Source: a bacterium
Lineage (GTDB): Bacteria; Margulisbacteria; Marinamargulisbacteria; JAAEMD01
Direction of reading: 5' to 3'
NCBI GenBank assembly: GCA_024225875.1
Contig: JAAEMD010000483.1
Span: forward strand, 1 to 6,959
Length of the DNA: 6,959 bases
In this document: piece after piece, positions 1 to 5,048 of the stretch
Position numbering within the stretch: the stretch's first letter is position 1
How the letters are laid out: every line of letters begins with the position of its first letter
Notes under the pieces: generated by a model
What the model saw: the letters and a program-made list of their open reading frames with translations, nothing else
Database searches by the model: none
Told to the model about the DNA's origin: nothing
Translations under genes and position numbers: made by a program

Positions 1-24
1 ATTATTATTTTTTAATATTGTTTT

Positions 25-56
25 TTGACAAATTTAAATATACTAATAAACATAAA
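25..56 (+). promoter_or_regulatory. Candidate promoter for the replication initiator gene
   Basis: A consensus TTGACA -35 box lies at 25-30 in very AT-rich DNA, about 110 bases before the rep start. The -10 box is poor: CATAAA at 51-56 (spacer 20) or TAAACA at 47-52 (spacer 16). The -35 box is seen directly; use as a promoter is inferred. A palindrome TTGATCAA at 119-126 lies between it and the ribosome binding site and could be an initiator operator, but nothing supports that further. Confidence 0.35.
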
Positions 57-140
57 GATTTTCATTTGATGTAAAACATTTATTAATGGTGATGAAATTG
101 AGCTGAAGTTAATTAAACTTGATCAAAAATTGGAGGGAAA

Positions 141-1499
141 GTGGAAAAAAAGAAAATTGTAAAGCAAAATTCTAGTTTTATTGAATACCCATTATGGAAT
201 GTAGATCGGCAATCGGTAACAGCTATTTATGAAATTCAAACGAAGCAAGGCAAATATACTTATAAAGCAATGCCTGACAATGTCCCAGATGATATTGACG
301 CCCTTTTTCTTTATTACATGCTATTTGTTTCTCAAGATACACATAAAACAAACTTAGATATAAAAACGAGCCAAGTTCTAAAAGAACTTGATTTACAATA
401 TGGTTCACAGTCTTATAATCGCTTTGCAACTTCGTTAGATAGATGGAAAGATGTATCAGTTAAGTTTGAAGGAACGTTCTATATTAAAGAAAAAAAGAAA
501 AACGCAAAAGGCCAAGAGGTTACTGTAAAAAGGCATGTTACCAAAGGATTTCATATTTTAGAATATGAGCACACCAAAAAAAGTGAAGAAGTTGAAGATC
601 AGAAGACAAAAGGAAAGAGAAAGTACAAAACTCATGAGTTCAATGTACAGCTTAATAAAAAATTTATTGAAGCAATTAATGACGCTGGTTTAATTCGATA
701 TATAGACTTACAAACTTTTATAAAATTAAAAAAGCCAATTACTAGACGATTATATGAGTGGTTGCCAAAACAATTTATAAAAGAAAGCAGAAAAATATTT
801 CAAATTAGACATGAAATCTTTTTTGAAAAAATGAGAATTACATGTCCCAAGTACATAAGCCACATTAAACGAAAGTTAAAAAAAATTGATACTGCAATTG
901 TGCAAATCAATAAGTACGAAAAAAGACAAGAGTACCGTGTATCGTATGAAGAAAAAAAGGATTCGAGTGGAAAATATATTTTAATTTCTTTTGCTAGAAA
1001 AACATCATCCTTACCTCAATCAAAAACACAACAAAAAGGATTTAAAGTAGAAAACAAAGAAGTTCATAATATTCAAAAAACCCAGGAGGAAGAGGATAAA
1101 ATTTTTGAAAAAATAGCAAAACTACCAATAAATAAACTACAAGAACTCAATGAAAAAGCAAGGAAAATGGCAGAAAATACTGTTATAAAGCCCAATATTG
1201 AAAACGAAAAAGAAGAACTTGCTAAGAATAAACTAAATAACCTTTCTGAAAAGGAAAGAACAAAAATAAATGAAAAAGCTCTAAAAACCGCTATTATTGA
1301 GCTTAAAAAGGCAGGATTTAATTTAGATGATGATCACAGAGCAGTAAAACAAAGAGCTAATAACTTAATAATTATGATAGTTAGGGAAGAGTTTAAAGAA
1401 CAATTTGAGAAAGAGAGTAAGCTTAAGTTAATAAAACAATATGAGAAAGAAGTAGAAGAAAAAACTATCTTTCATCTTAAAAAGCTTTTTAAAGAGTAA
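141..1499 (+). CDS. Plasmid replication initiator protein, RepA/RPA-like
   Basis: Probable initiator that binds the plasmid origin and recruits host replication proteins in the cytoplasm. Residues about 13-285 resemble the replication initiator protein A family (Pfam RPA, PF10134): the opening FIEYPLWNVDRQSV, the DIDALFLYYMLFVS helix at 51-64, the helix-turn-helix-like YGSQSYNRFATSLDRWKDV at 87-105, and KKPITRRLYEWLPK at 197-210, typical of the second winged-helix half. The start is GTG, chosen because GGAGG at 132-136 lies four bases upstream and the next in-frame starts would cut into the conserved opening. Residues about 290-452 are almost wholly charged (Lys/Glu) and predicted helical or coiled coil; this tail is longer than I expect for the family and has no recognised domain. 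No parA/parB or copy-control gene is adjacent. The family call is from remembered motif layout, not a search. A RepB/Rep_3 initiator is the main alternative. Confidence 0.8.
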   Translation: MEKKKIVKQNSSFIEYPLWNVDRQSVTAIYEIQTKQGKYTYKAMPDNVPDDIDALFLYYMLFVSQDTHKTNLDIKTSQVLKELDLQYGSQSYNRFATSLDRWKDVSVKFEGTFYIKEKKKNAKGQEVTVKRHVTKGFHILEYEHTKKSEEVEDQKTKGKRKYKTHEFNVQLNKKFIEAINDAGLIRYIDLQTFIKLKKPITRRLYEWLPKQFIKESRKIFQIRHEIFFEKMRITCPKYISHIKRKLKKIDTAIVQINKYEKRQEYRVSYEEKKDSSGKYILISFARKTSSLPQSKTQQKGFKVENKEVHNIQKTQEEEDKIFEKIAKLPINKLQELNEKARKMAENTVIKPNIENEKEELAKNKLNNLSEKERTKINEKALKTAIIELKKAGFNLDDDHRAVKQRANNLIIMIVREEFKEQFEKESKLKLIKQYEKEVEEKTIFHLKKLFKE

Positions 1500-1532
1500 A
1501 TATTTCCATTTTAAGTATTTAACATCGTTCAA

Positions 1533-1566
1533 GTTGCATCAAGATATAAAAAATACTTGATGCAAC
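1533..1566 (+). other. Strong 11-bp stem-loop downstream of rep
   Basis: GTTGCATCAAG at 1533-1543 is the perfect reverse complement of CTTGATGCAAC at 1556-1566, with a 12-base A/T loop, starting 34 bases after the rep stop codon. It could end rep transcription, but no T-run follows, so it is not a standard intrinsic terminator. A protein-binding dyad (initiator or recombinase site) fits equally well. Confidence 0.5.
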
Positions 1567-1644
1567 CGTGCTGTGTTTTCACAAGACCTATAGCAGAGCT
1601 TCACTTTTTCTATTTTCTTTTCTATTGCTTATTCCTGCCTAAAA

Positions 1645-1853
1645 CTTAGCTTGTTAAACATATACAAAACAAGGCTAAGGCTGAAGCCGCAGCCTAATCT
1701 AAGGAGTGGGTCACAAAACTACATCGATTTTTCAGCCTTCAAAATCCTCATTGATTCTGGATTGACTCTTTCGTTAACAGTGGGGTAAGAAACCAGTAGA
1801 TTCTTTACCCACTAAATAGTTTCAATGTAACTATTCAGTAGTTACACCGTAAC
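1645..1853. other. Gene-free region rich in inverted repeats
   Basis: Between rep and the small recombinase element I see no convincing gene, but several helices: 1645-1655 with 1668-1679 (CTTAGCTTGTT against AACAAGGCTAAG, one bulge); 1678-1683 with 1690-1695 (AGGCTG/CAGCCT); 1783-1791 with 1801-1810 (GGGTAAGAA against TTCTTTACCC, one bulge); then three mutually exclusive pairings, AATAGTT 1815-1821/AACTATT 1829-1835, GTAACT 1827-1832/AGTTAC 1840-1845 and GTTAC 1841-1845/GTAAC 1849-1853. It may be an origin segment, a structured RNA or the scar of an older insertion. The pairings are seen directly; any role is inference. Confidence 0.45.
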
Positions 1854-1895
1854 GATCTTAATCAGAATAGTTTTTACACGGGGGTTTTTGCCCAA

Positions 1896-1916
1896 CCCCC
1901 CGAAAAGTGCAACAAG
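1896..1916 (+). repeat. Left terminal inverted repeat of the small recombinase element
   Basis: Begins with six C residues followed by GAAAAGTGCAACAAG. It is identical over 21 bases to the reverse complement of 2699-2719, and the match stops at both edges (A/A outside, G/T inside). The sequence itself is not palindromic, unlike the roughly 26-bp crossover sites of Hin/Gin-type invertases. Confidence 0.9.
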
Positions 1917-1986
1917 GACATTTTAGCCTTTTACTTTAAAGTTAGACCCAGATTTTTGGGGATTTAAAATCATAGTAAAAACGAAC

Positions 1987-2017
1987 GTTTATATTGTGAA
2001 ATATTCACAACATAAAC
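1987..2017 (+). promoter_or_regulatory. 31-bp near-perfect palindrome upstream of the small recombinase gene
   Basis: The left arm GTTTATATTGTGAA (1987-2000) and right arm TTCACAACATAAAC (2004-2017) pair at 13 of 14 positions around a 3-base centre, 70 bases before the start codon. Its size and symmetry match a dimer-binding subsite of a serine recombinase (Tn3/gamma-delta res site I is 28 bp). A possible promoter (TTGTGA 1994-1999, TATAGT 2019-2024, spacer 19) overlaps it, so binding could also repress the gene. A second perfect palindrome, TTAAATATTTAA, lies at 2046-2057. The symmetry is seen; the binding role is inferred. Confidence 0.6.
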
Positions 2018-2087
2018 CTATAGTTTTTTAAGCAAATAATATGGATTAAATATTTAAATAAACCTTTTCGATGAGAAGATACTAAAC

Positions 2088-2696
2088 ATGCCAAAAACCA
2101 TAGCTTATGTTCGGGTTTCCACAGATGAACAAGATTATCGAAATCAAAAATTTGAACTACTCAATTATTGCGATAAATCAGGAATTAAGATTGATAAATG
2201 GTTGGAAGTAGAAATGTCCAGCCGGCGCTCCGCGAAAGATCGACGAATCGATGAACTCGTCAGTAATTTAAAATCAAATGACCGGTTGTTAGTTTCTGAA
2301 CTTTCCCGTTTGGGACGGAGTACTGGAGAGGTGATACAATTAATTAAAACACTAACCGACCGAAAGATCGAGTTTATCGCAGTAAAACAGGGTGTTCAAA
2401 TTAATTCTCAAAACAACAAAGATATGACGTCGAAAGTTATGGTGACAATTTTTTCGTTACTGGCCGAACTGGAACGTGATTTGATTTCGGAACGTACAAA
2501 AATGGGTTTAGCCAGAGCGAGGGCTTCAGGAAAAAAACTGGGACGACCGAAGGGGTTTGGCAAATCAAAACTCGATGGTAAAGAGGATGTAATAAAAGGT
2601 TTTTTGAAAAAGGGTGTCACAAGAGCAAATATCGCCAAAATTTTAGACGTGTCATGGGGAACAATGGATAATTTTATTAAACGGAAACTCAATTAG
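2088..2696 (+). CDS. Small serine recombinase (resolvase/DNA invertase family)
   Basis: Cuts and rejoins DNA at short paired sites through a 5'-phosphoserine link. Residues 1-145 are a resolvase catalytic domain (PF00239): IAYVRVST with nucleophile Ser11 and Arg9, SELSRLGRS at 70-78 with Arg74 and Arg77 as the expected active-site arginines, and ELERDLISERTKMGLARARASG at 127-148 as the long dimer helix. LGRPKG at 151-156 is the minor-groove linker, and residues about 169-198 form a helix-turn-helix ending in GTMDNFIKRKL. At 202 residues it has the normal resolvase/invertase length and looks intact. The ribosome site is weak (GAGAAG at 2073-2078, nine bases before ATG). It is the only gene between 21-bp inverted repeats, so it probably acts on these ends or on the upstream palindrome. 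Whether it inverts, resolves or inserts DNA cannot be told from the protein. Confidence 0.93.
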   Translation: MPKTIAYVRVSTDEQDYRNQKFELLNYCDKSGIKIDKWLEVEMSSRRSAKDRRIDELVSNLKSNDRLLVSELSRLGRSTGEVIQLIKTLTDRKIEFIAVKQGVQINSQNNKDMTSKVMVTIFSLLAELERDLISERTKMGLARARASGKKLGRPKGFGKSKLDGKEDVIKGFLKKGVTRANIAKILDVSWGTMDNFIKRKLN

Positions 2697-2698
2697 CT

Positions 2699-2719
2699 CT
2701 TGTTGCACTTTTCGGGGGG
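2699..2719 (-). repeat. Right terminal inverted repeat of the small recombinase element
   Basis: Perfect 21-bp inverted partner of 1896-1916, starting two bases after the recombinase stop codon and ending in six G residues on the plus strand. The inner part GCACTTTTCGGGG also occurs, from memory, in Tn3-derived DNA next to bla-TEM in common cloning vectors. Confidence 0.9.
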
Positions 2720-2730
2720 ATAACCGCCCG

Positions 2731-2759
2731 TTTACAAACCAACATTTTTGTTTTATAAT
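2731..2759 (+). promoter_or_regulatory. Sigma70-type promoter for the large recombinase
   Basis: TTTACA at 2731-2736 and a perfect TATAAT at 2754-2759 are separated by 17 bases, the best promoter match in the window. The -35 box lies within the inner half of the split outer repeat. Transcription would start near 2766 and run about 100 bases before the leader ORF and about 210 before the recombinase start. Confidence 0.65.
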
Positions 2760-2848
2760 AGAGAAAAAATATAGACCCTATAAGAAATCGTAAATGCTCG
2801 TTTCAACTCAATAAAACACAACAAAGATCTATCCCTACTCTATTATAA
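2753..2848 (+). promoter_or_regulatory. 11-bp inverted repeat with one arm on the -10 box (possible operator pair)
   Basis: TTATAATAGAG at 2753-2763 and CTCTATTATAA at 2838-2848 are perfect inverted copies 74 bases apart. The first arm covers the -10 hexamer and lies upstream of the expected RNA start, so an RNA hairpin between the arms is unlikely. Two bound protein dimers holding a repression loop would fit. The repeat is seen; the regulator is unknown. Confidence 0.4.
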
Positions 2849-2868
2849 CTTAATGATGAGGTAATTGA

Positions 2869-3105
2869 ATGGGTTCTTCCAAGTATGAAAAAGAGGAGAT
2901 TGTTGGTGTGAGGGTTCCATGCAGAGATGCAGAATTAAGAATATTCCAGGCAATAAAATTGCTAAAGGATGGCCAATGGGAAAAGAACAAAACAAAAATA
3001 CAAGCAATTACGAAAAAGTCAGTAAAGAGCCAAACATCGTTGCAATCTACGCCAGAGTTTCCACAGATAAACAAGAAAAAGAAGAAACAGTCAAAAGCCA
3101 GTTAG
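2869..3105 (+). CDS. Possible leader ORF overlapping the large recombinase start
   Basis: A 78-codon frame with a good ribosome site (GAGG at 2858-2861, seven bases before ATG). Only its first 36 or so codons lie outside the recombinase gene; they read as a plausible amphipathic peptide (EIVGVRVPCRDAELRIFQA followed by IKLLKDGQW). The remainder overlaps the recombinase in another frame and looks like a by-product of it. It may be a coupling leader, a short accessory protein, or a former N-terminal extension split off by a one-base change, since a -1 shift near 2980-3000 would join it to the recombinase. I do not recognise the peptide, and it may not be a real gene. Confidence 0.3.
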   Translation: MGSSKYEKEEIVGVRVPCRDAELRIFQAIKLLKDGQWEKNKTKIQAITKKSVKSQTSLQSTPEFPQINKKKKKQSKAS

Positions 3106-4655
3106 AATCTTTAAAACATGAAGCAAAACAGCGTAAATATAAAATTCACGATGATTTTATCTTTATTGATGATGGTTATACTGGGGCACATCTTGATAGA
3201 CCAGGACTTGAAAAACTAAGAGATTTAGCATTCGAAGGCTTATTTGATGCTGTTTTAATTCATTCTCCGGATCGTATTGCGAGACAATATGCTTATCAAT
3301 TCCTTATTGTAGAAGAACTTCAACGCAATGGTTGTAATATTGAATTTCTCAATCATGCTTTTGGTGATACCCCTTCAGAACAAATGCTTCTTCAGATGCA
3401 AGGTGTATTTTCAGAGTATGAAAGAGCATTAATAATTGAGCGAACAAGGAGGGGCAGAATATTCGCTGCAAAAGAAGGTAGAATGAGTTGGAGTAATCCT
3501 CCTTACGGATATAAGTATATTGCTAAAAGCCGAAAATTAATTGTTGATGAACTTGAGGCTGAAACAGTTAGGCAGATTTACAGTTGGTTAATTGAAGAAC
3601 AAATGAGTACATATGCAATTTGCAGACGTTTAAACAAACTGAATATACCTACAAAGAAAAAAGTTGGTCTATGGAGACAAAGCACAGTAAAAGATATTCT
3701 TAAAAATACAGTTTATAAGGGGGTGACATATTATAATCAAACAATGAAGTCAGATGTAAGGCGACCTAGGTTGAAAAGTAGTTTAAAAGATATACATCCA
3801 GGTAACTTAAGGAGTAGGAGTTTTAGGCCAAAGGAGGAATGGATTCCGGTAAAAGTGCCTTTGATAATCGATGAGGAAACATGGAACCTTGCTCAGGAAC
3901 AACTAATTAAAAACAAAGTAAGATCATCCAGAAATAATAAGAAGCATAACTACCTTTTAAAAAGCCTATTAATTTGTGGGGAGTGTGATCGGAGAATGAT
4001 AGGGTCATGGAGCAATAATAGATCAAGGTATCTCTGCTCAAGCAAACATTCAAAATACGAGGGTTATAAATGTAATGGAAGAAGTCTTACAGGGAAAAGA
4101 ATAGAACAAGAAGTATGGCAATATATTTCTGAGCTTCTATCAGATCCAGAGGTATTGAAACGTCAGTATTTGAAAATGAAAGGCGATCCGGCTATAGAGG
4201 TAACTGAGGAGCAGGAGAAGCAAAGAATTATAAAACAGCTTGAATCTAGTGATCGAAAAATACAACGATTGATTGATGCTTATCAGGACGGAGCCATATC
4301 TCTTAAAGATTTAAAAAATAGACGAAACATTATGGAGGAGAATAATTTTATATTAAAAAAGAGAATAGAAGAGCTGAATAAGACACGGTTAGATAGGGAG
4401 AAAGGGCTTCGATTAATCCAAGGTGTAGAAGATTTTTGTCAAGGAATACGAGGTTCTTTAAAAAAAGAATTGCCTTTCGAAGTCAAACAAAAAATAATAC
4501 AACTAGTTCTTGATAGAATCATTGTAGAAGAGGCTAAAATCGTAATCCATCACATCATCCCAACTCATCATGTCAGATTGCAAACGGGCGGTCATGGGCA
4601 AAAAACCCCTACACCAAGCGCTAAGAAAACAATTGAGCCTTTACAAAAAAAGTAA
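2976..4655 (+). CDS. Large serine recombinase with zinc ribbon
   Basis: A 559-residue site-specific recombinase of the large serine class used by integrative elements and phages. Residues 21-165 form the resolvase domain (PF00239): IVAIYARVSTDKQ with nucleophile Ser29, HSPDRIAR with Arg100 and Arg103, and SEYERALIIERTRRG. Residues about 185-315 fit the Recombinase domain (PF07508). A zinc ribbon (PF13408) follows with Cys334, Cys337, Cys354 and Cys366. Residues about 410-475 are a charged coiled coil of the kind that controls attachment-site pairing. ATG at 2976 is preferred over ATG at 2919 because AAAGGA at 2964-2969 sits six bases upstream and the resolvase domain starts 20 residues later. 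Codons 534-546 (RLQTGGHGQKTPT) coincide with the right 32-bp outer repeat, so the tail reads through what looks like an element end. All key residues are present, so it is probably active. Confidence 0.93.
   Translation: MGKEQNKNTSNYEKVSKEPNIVAIYARVSTDKQEKEETVKSQLESLKHEAKQRKYKIHDDFIFIDDGYTGAHLDRPGLEKLRDLAFEGLFDAVLIHSPDRIARQYAYQFLIVEELQRNGCNIEFLNHAFGDTPSEQMLLQMQGVFSEYERALIIERTRRGRIFAAKEGRMSWSNPPYGYKYIAKSRKLIVDELEAETVRQIYSWLIEEQMSTYAICRRLNKLNIPTKKKVGLWRQSTVKDILKNTVYKGVTYYNQTMKSDVRRPRLKSSLKDIHPGNLRSRSFRPKEEWIPVKVPLIIDEETWNLAQEQLIKNKVRSSRNNKKHNYLLKSLLICGECDRRMIGSWSNNRSRYLCSSKHSKYEGYKCNGRSLTGKRIEQEVWQYISELLSDPEVLKRQYLKMKGDPAIEVTEEQEKQRIIKQLESSDRKIQRLIDAYQDGAISLKDLKNRRNIMEENNFILKKRIEELNKTRLDREKGLRLIQGVEDFCQGIRGSLKKELPFEVKQKIIQLVLDRIIVEEAKIVIHHIIPTHHVRLQTGGHGQKTPTPSAKKTIEPLQKK
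4578..4609 (-). repeat. Right outer repeat: intact copy of the split 32-bp site
   Basis: On the minus strand this reads GGGGTTTTTTGCCCA followed directly by TGACCGCCCGTTTGCAA, and matches the two halves at 1880-1894 and 2721-2737 (29 of 32 identities overall). It lies inside the 3' end of the large recombinase gene. It serves as an empty-site reference for the small recombinase element and may be one end of the older element. Confidence 0.75.
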
Positions 4656-4660
4656 AAGAG

Positions 4661-4683
4661 CAGATATATGTTTATCATATCTG
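4661..4683 (+). terminator. Weak stem-loop after the large recombinase
   Basis: CAGATAT at 4661-4667 pairs with ATATCTG at 4677-4683 across a 9-base loop, six bases past the stop codon and followed by TAATTTT. The stem is AT-rich and the T-run short, so terminator activity is only possible. Its right half belongs to the 77-bp direct repeat. Confidence 0.3.
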
Positions 4684-4747
4684 TAATTTTGAGGAACTTA
4701 TTTTCTTGTGATATCTTCTAGTAGATAGTAATATTAAAAAGTATAAA
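4671..4747 (+). repeat. Direct repeat, copy A, at the left edge of the cargo region
   Basis: Aligns with 6843-6920 with 8 substitutions and one single-base gap (69 of 78 positions). It begins TTTATCATATCTG and ends TTAAAAAGTATAAA. The match stops sharply on both sides. The copies frame 2095 bp containing the FG-GAP gene. Copy A lacks the terminal inverted repeat found around copy B. Confidence 0.85.
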
Positions 4748-4757
4748 AAGTTTCATA

Positions 4758-4775
4758 GAGCTTTCAAAAAAGCTC
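4758..4775. other. Short perfect hairpin
   Basis: GAGCTTT at 4758-4764 pairs perfectly with AAAGCTC at 4769-4775 around a CAAA loop, ten bases past the end of direct repeat copy A. No long T-run follows on either strand, so its role is unclear. Confidence 0.4.
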
Positions 4776-4848
4776 AATTGATATTGCTTAGAAGTTAAGA
4801 AATGTTGATGTTTTAAACCCCTTCCAATAAAATAAGCATATTTTTTAC

Positions 4849-4882
4849 AAAAAATGAGAAATGCATGTTAACTAAGCATTTC
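4849..4882 (-). terminator. Candidate intrinsic terminator of the FG-GAP transcript
   Basis: On the minus strand GAAATGC (4882-4876) and GCATTTC (4864-4858) form a 7-bp stem with an 11-base loop, followed by TCATTTTTT with six Ts at 4854-4849. It lies downstream of the FG-GAP gene and the RCC1 relic in the right orientation. The stem is modest in GC, so strength is uncertain. Confidence 0.45.
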
Positions 4883-4943
4883 AGAAATCCTATGAAACTT
4901 TTGGCCTTAATTGTGGAAGTTATTTTATCCTCATTCCTTAGGC

Positions 4944-5048
4944 TTAATTTTTTAAATTCCAACCACCCACGTTTAATTGTCCATGAGGATTATAGCCAAC
5001 AGTGCCGCCAGATTTTAAGCCTACTGTATGGCTACCTTCAGCGGATAC
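4944..5048 (-). pseudogene. Relic of an RCC1-repeat gene
   Basis: Directly after the FG-GAP stop codon, and in the same frame, 34 codons read VSAEGSHTVGLKSGGTVGYN then PHGQLNVGGWNLKN before a TAA at 4946-4944. This matches one RCC1-type beta-propeller blade (known pattern: HTVGLKSDGTV, a short hydrophobic stretch, G-x-N-x-x-GQL). The few residues usually between GTV and GYN are missing. It has no start codon of its own and no ribosome site. It is probably the end of a neighbouring or formerly fused gene, cut off by the TAA at 5051-5049 or left by recombination. Translation by readthrough is possible but unsupported. Confidence 0.6.

Larger units (their letters stand above)
1895..2720 (+). mobile_element. 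Single-gene serine recombinase element with 21-bp terminal inverted repeats
   Basis: An 826-bp segment whose ends are perfect 21-bp inverted repeats, with one extra A at each edge. It encodes only a resolvase/invertase-type recombinase. The layout is very tight: the stop codon lies two bases from the right repeat, and about 170 bases of upstream DNA, with a 31-bp near-palindrome, separate the left repeat from the start codon. It splits a 32-bp sequence that is intact elsewhere in the window, which fixes its borders to within a base or two. No target duplication of 3 bp or more is evident, unlike DDE transposons and Tn3-type units, which make a 5-bp duplication. It may be a self-mobile or self-inverting recombinase unit; the alternative is a non-autonomous passenger moved in trans. 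Confidence 0.7.
1880..2737 (+). repeat. Left 32-bp outer repeat, split by an insertion
   Basis: The half at 1880-1894 (GGGGGTTTTTGCCCA) and the half at 2721-2737 (TAACCGCCCGTTTACAA) together match the reverse complement of 4578-4609 with no gap: 14/15 and 15/17 identities. This copy is therefore read as one repeat interrupted by 826 bp (1895-2720). It is GC-rich in AT-rich surroundings and forms an inverted pair with the copy in the 3' end of the large recombinase gene. Confidence 0.75.

Noticed and set aside
223..429. 68-codon minus-strand frame
   Set aside because: It is wholly antisense to the conserved N-terminal part of the replication initiator.
1700..1790. Possible transposase gene fragment (short open frames on both strands)
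   Set aside because: Frames are under 30 codons between stops, and I recognise no conserved transposase motif.
2115..2133. 18 of 19 bases shared with 3057-3075 in the other recombinase gene
   Set aside because: Both stretches encode the conserved catalytic motif VSTD(E/K)Q, so common ancestry and chance codon choice explain it; the match does not extend.
2408..2692. 94-codon minus-strand frame
   Set aside because: It is a mirror of the small recombinase coding sequence and lacks a ribosome site or recognisable domain.
1895..2720. Tn3-family or TIME-type miniature transposon
   Set aside because: The ends do not start GGGG and end TAAG over 38 bp, and comparison with the empty site shows no 5-bp target duplication.
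2850..3074. 74-codon minus-strand frame
   Set aside because: It lies antisense to the recombinase start region; the composition is low-complexity and there is no family match or ribosome site.
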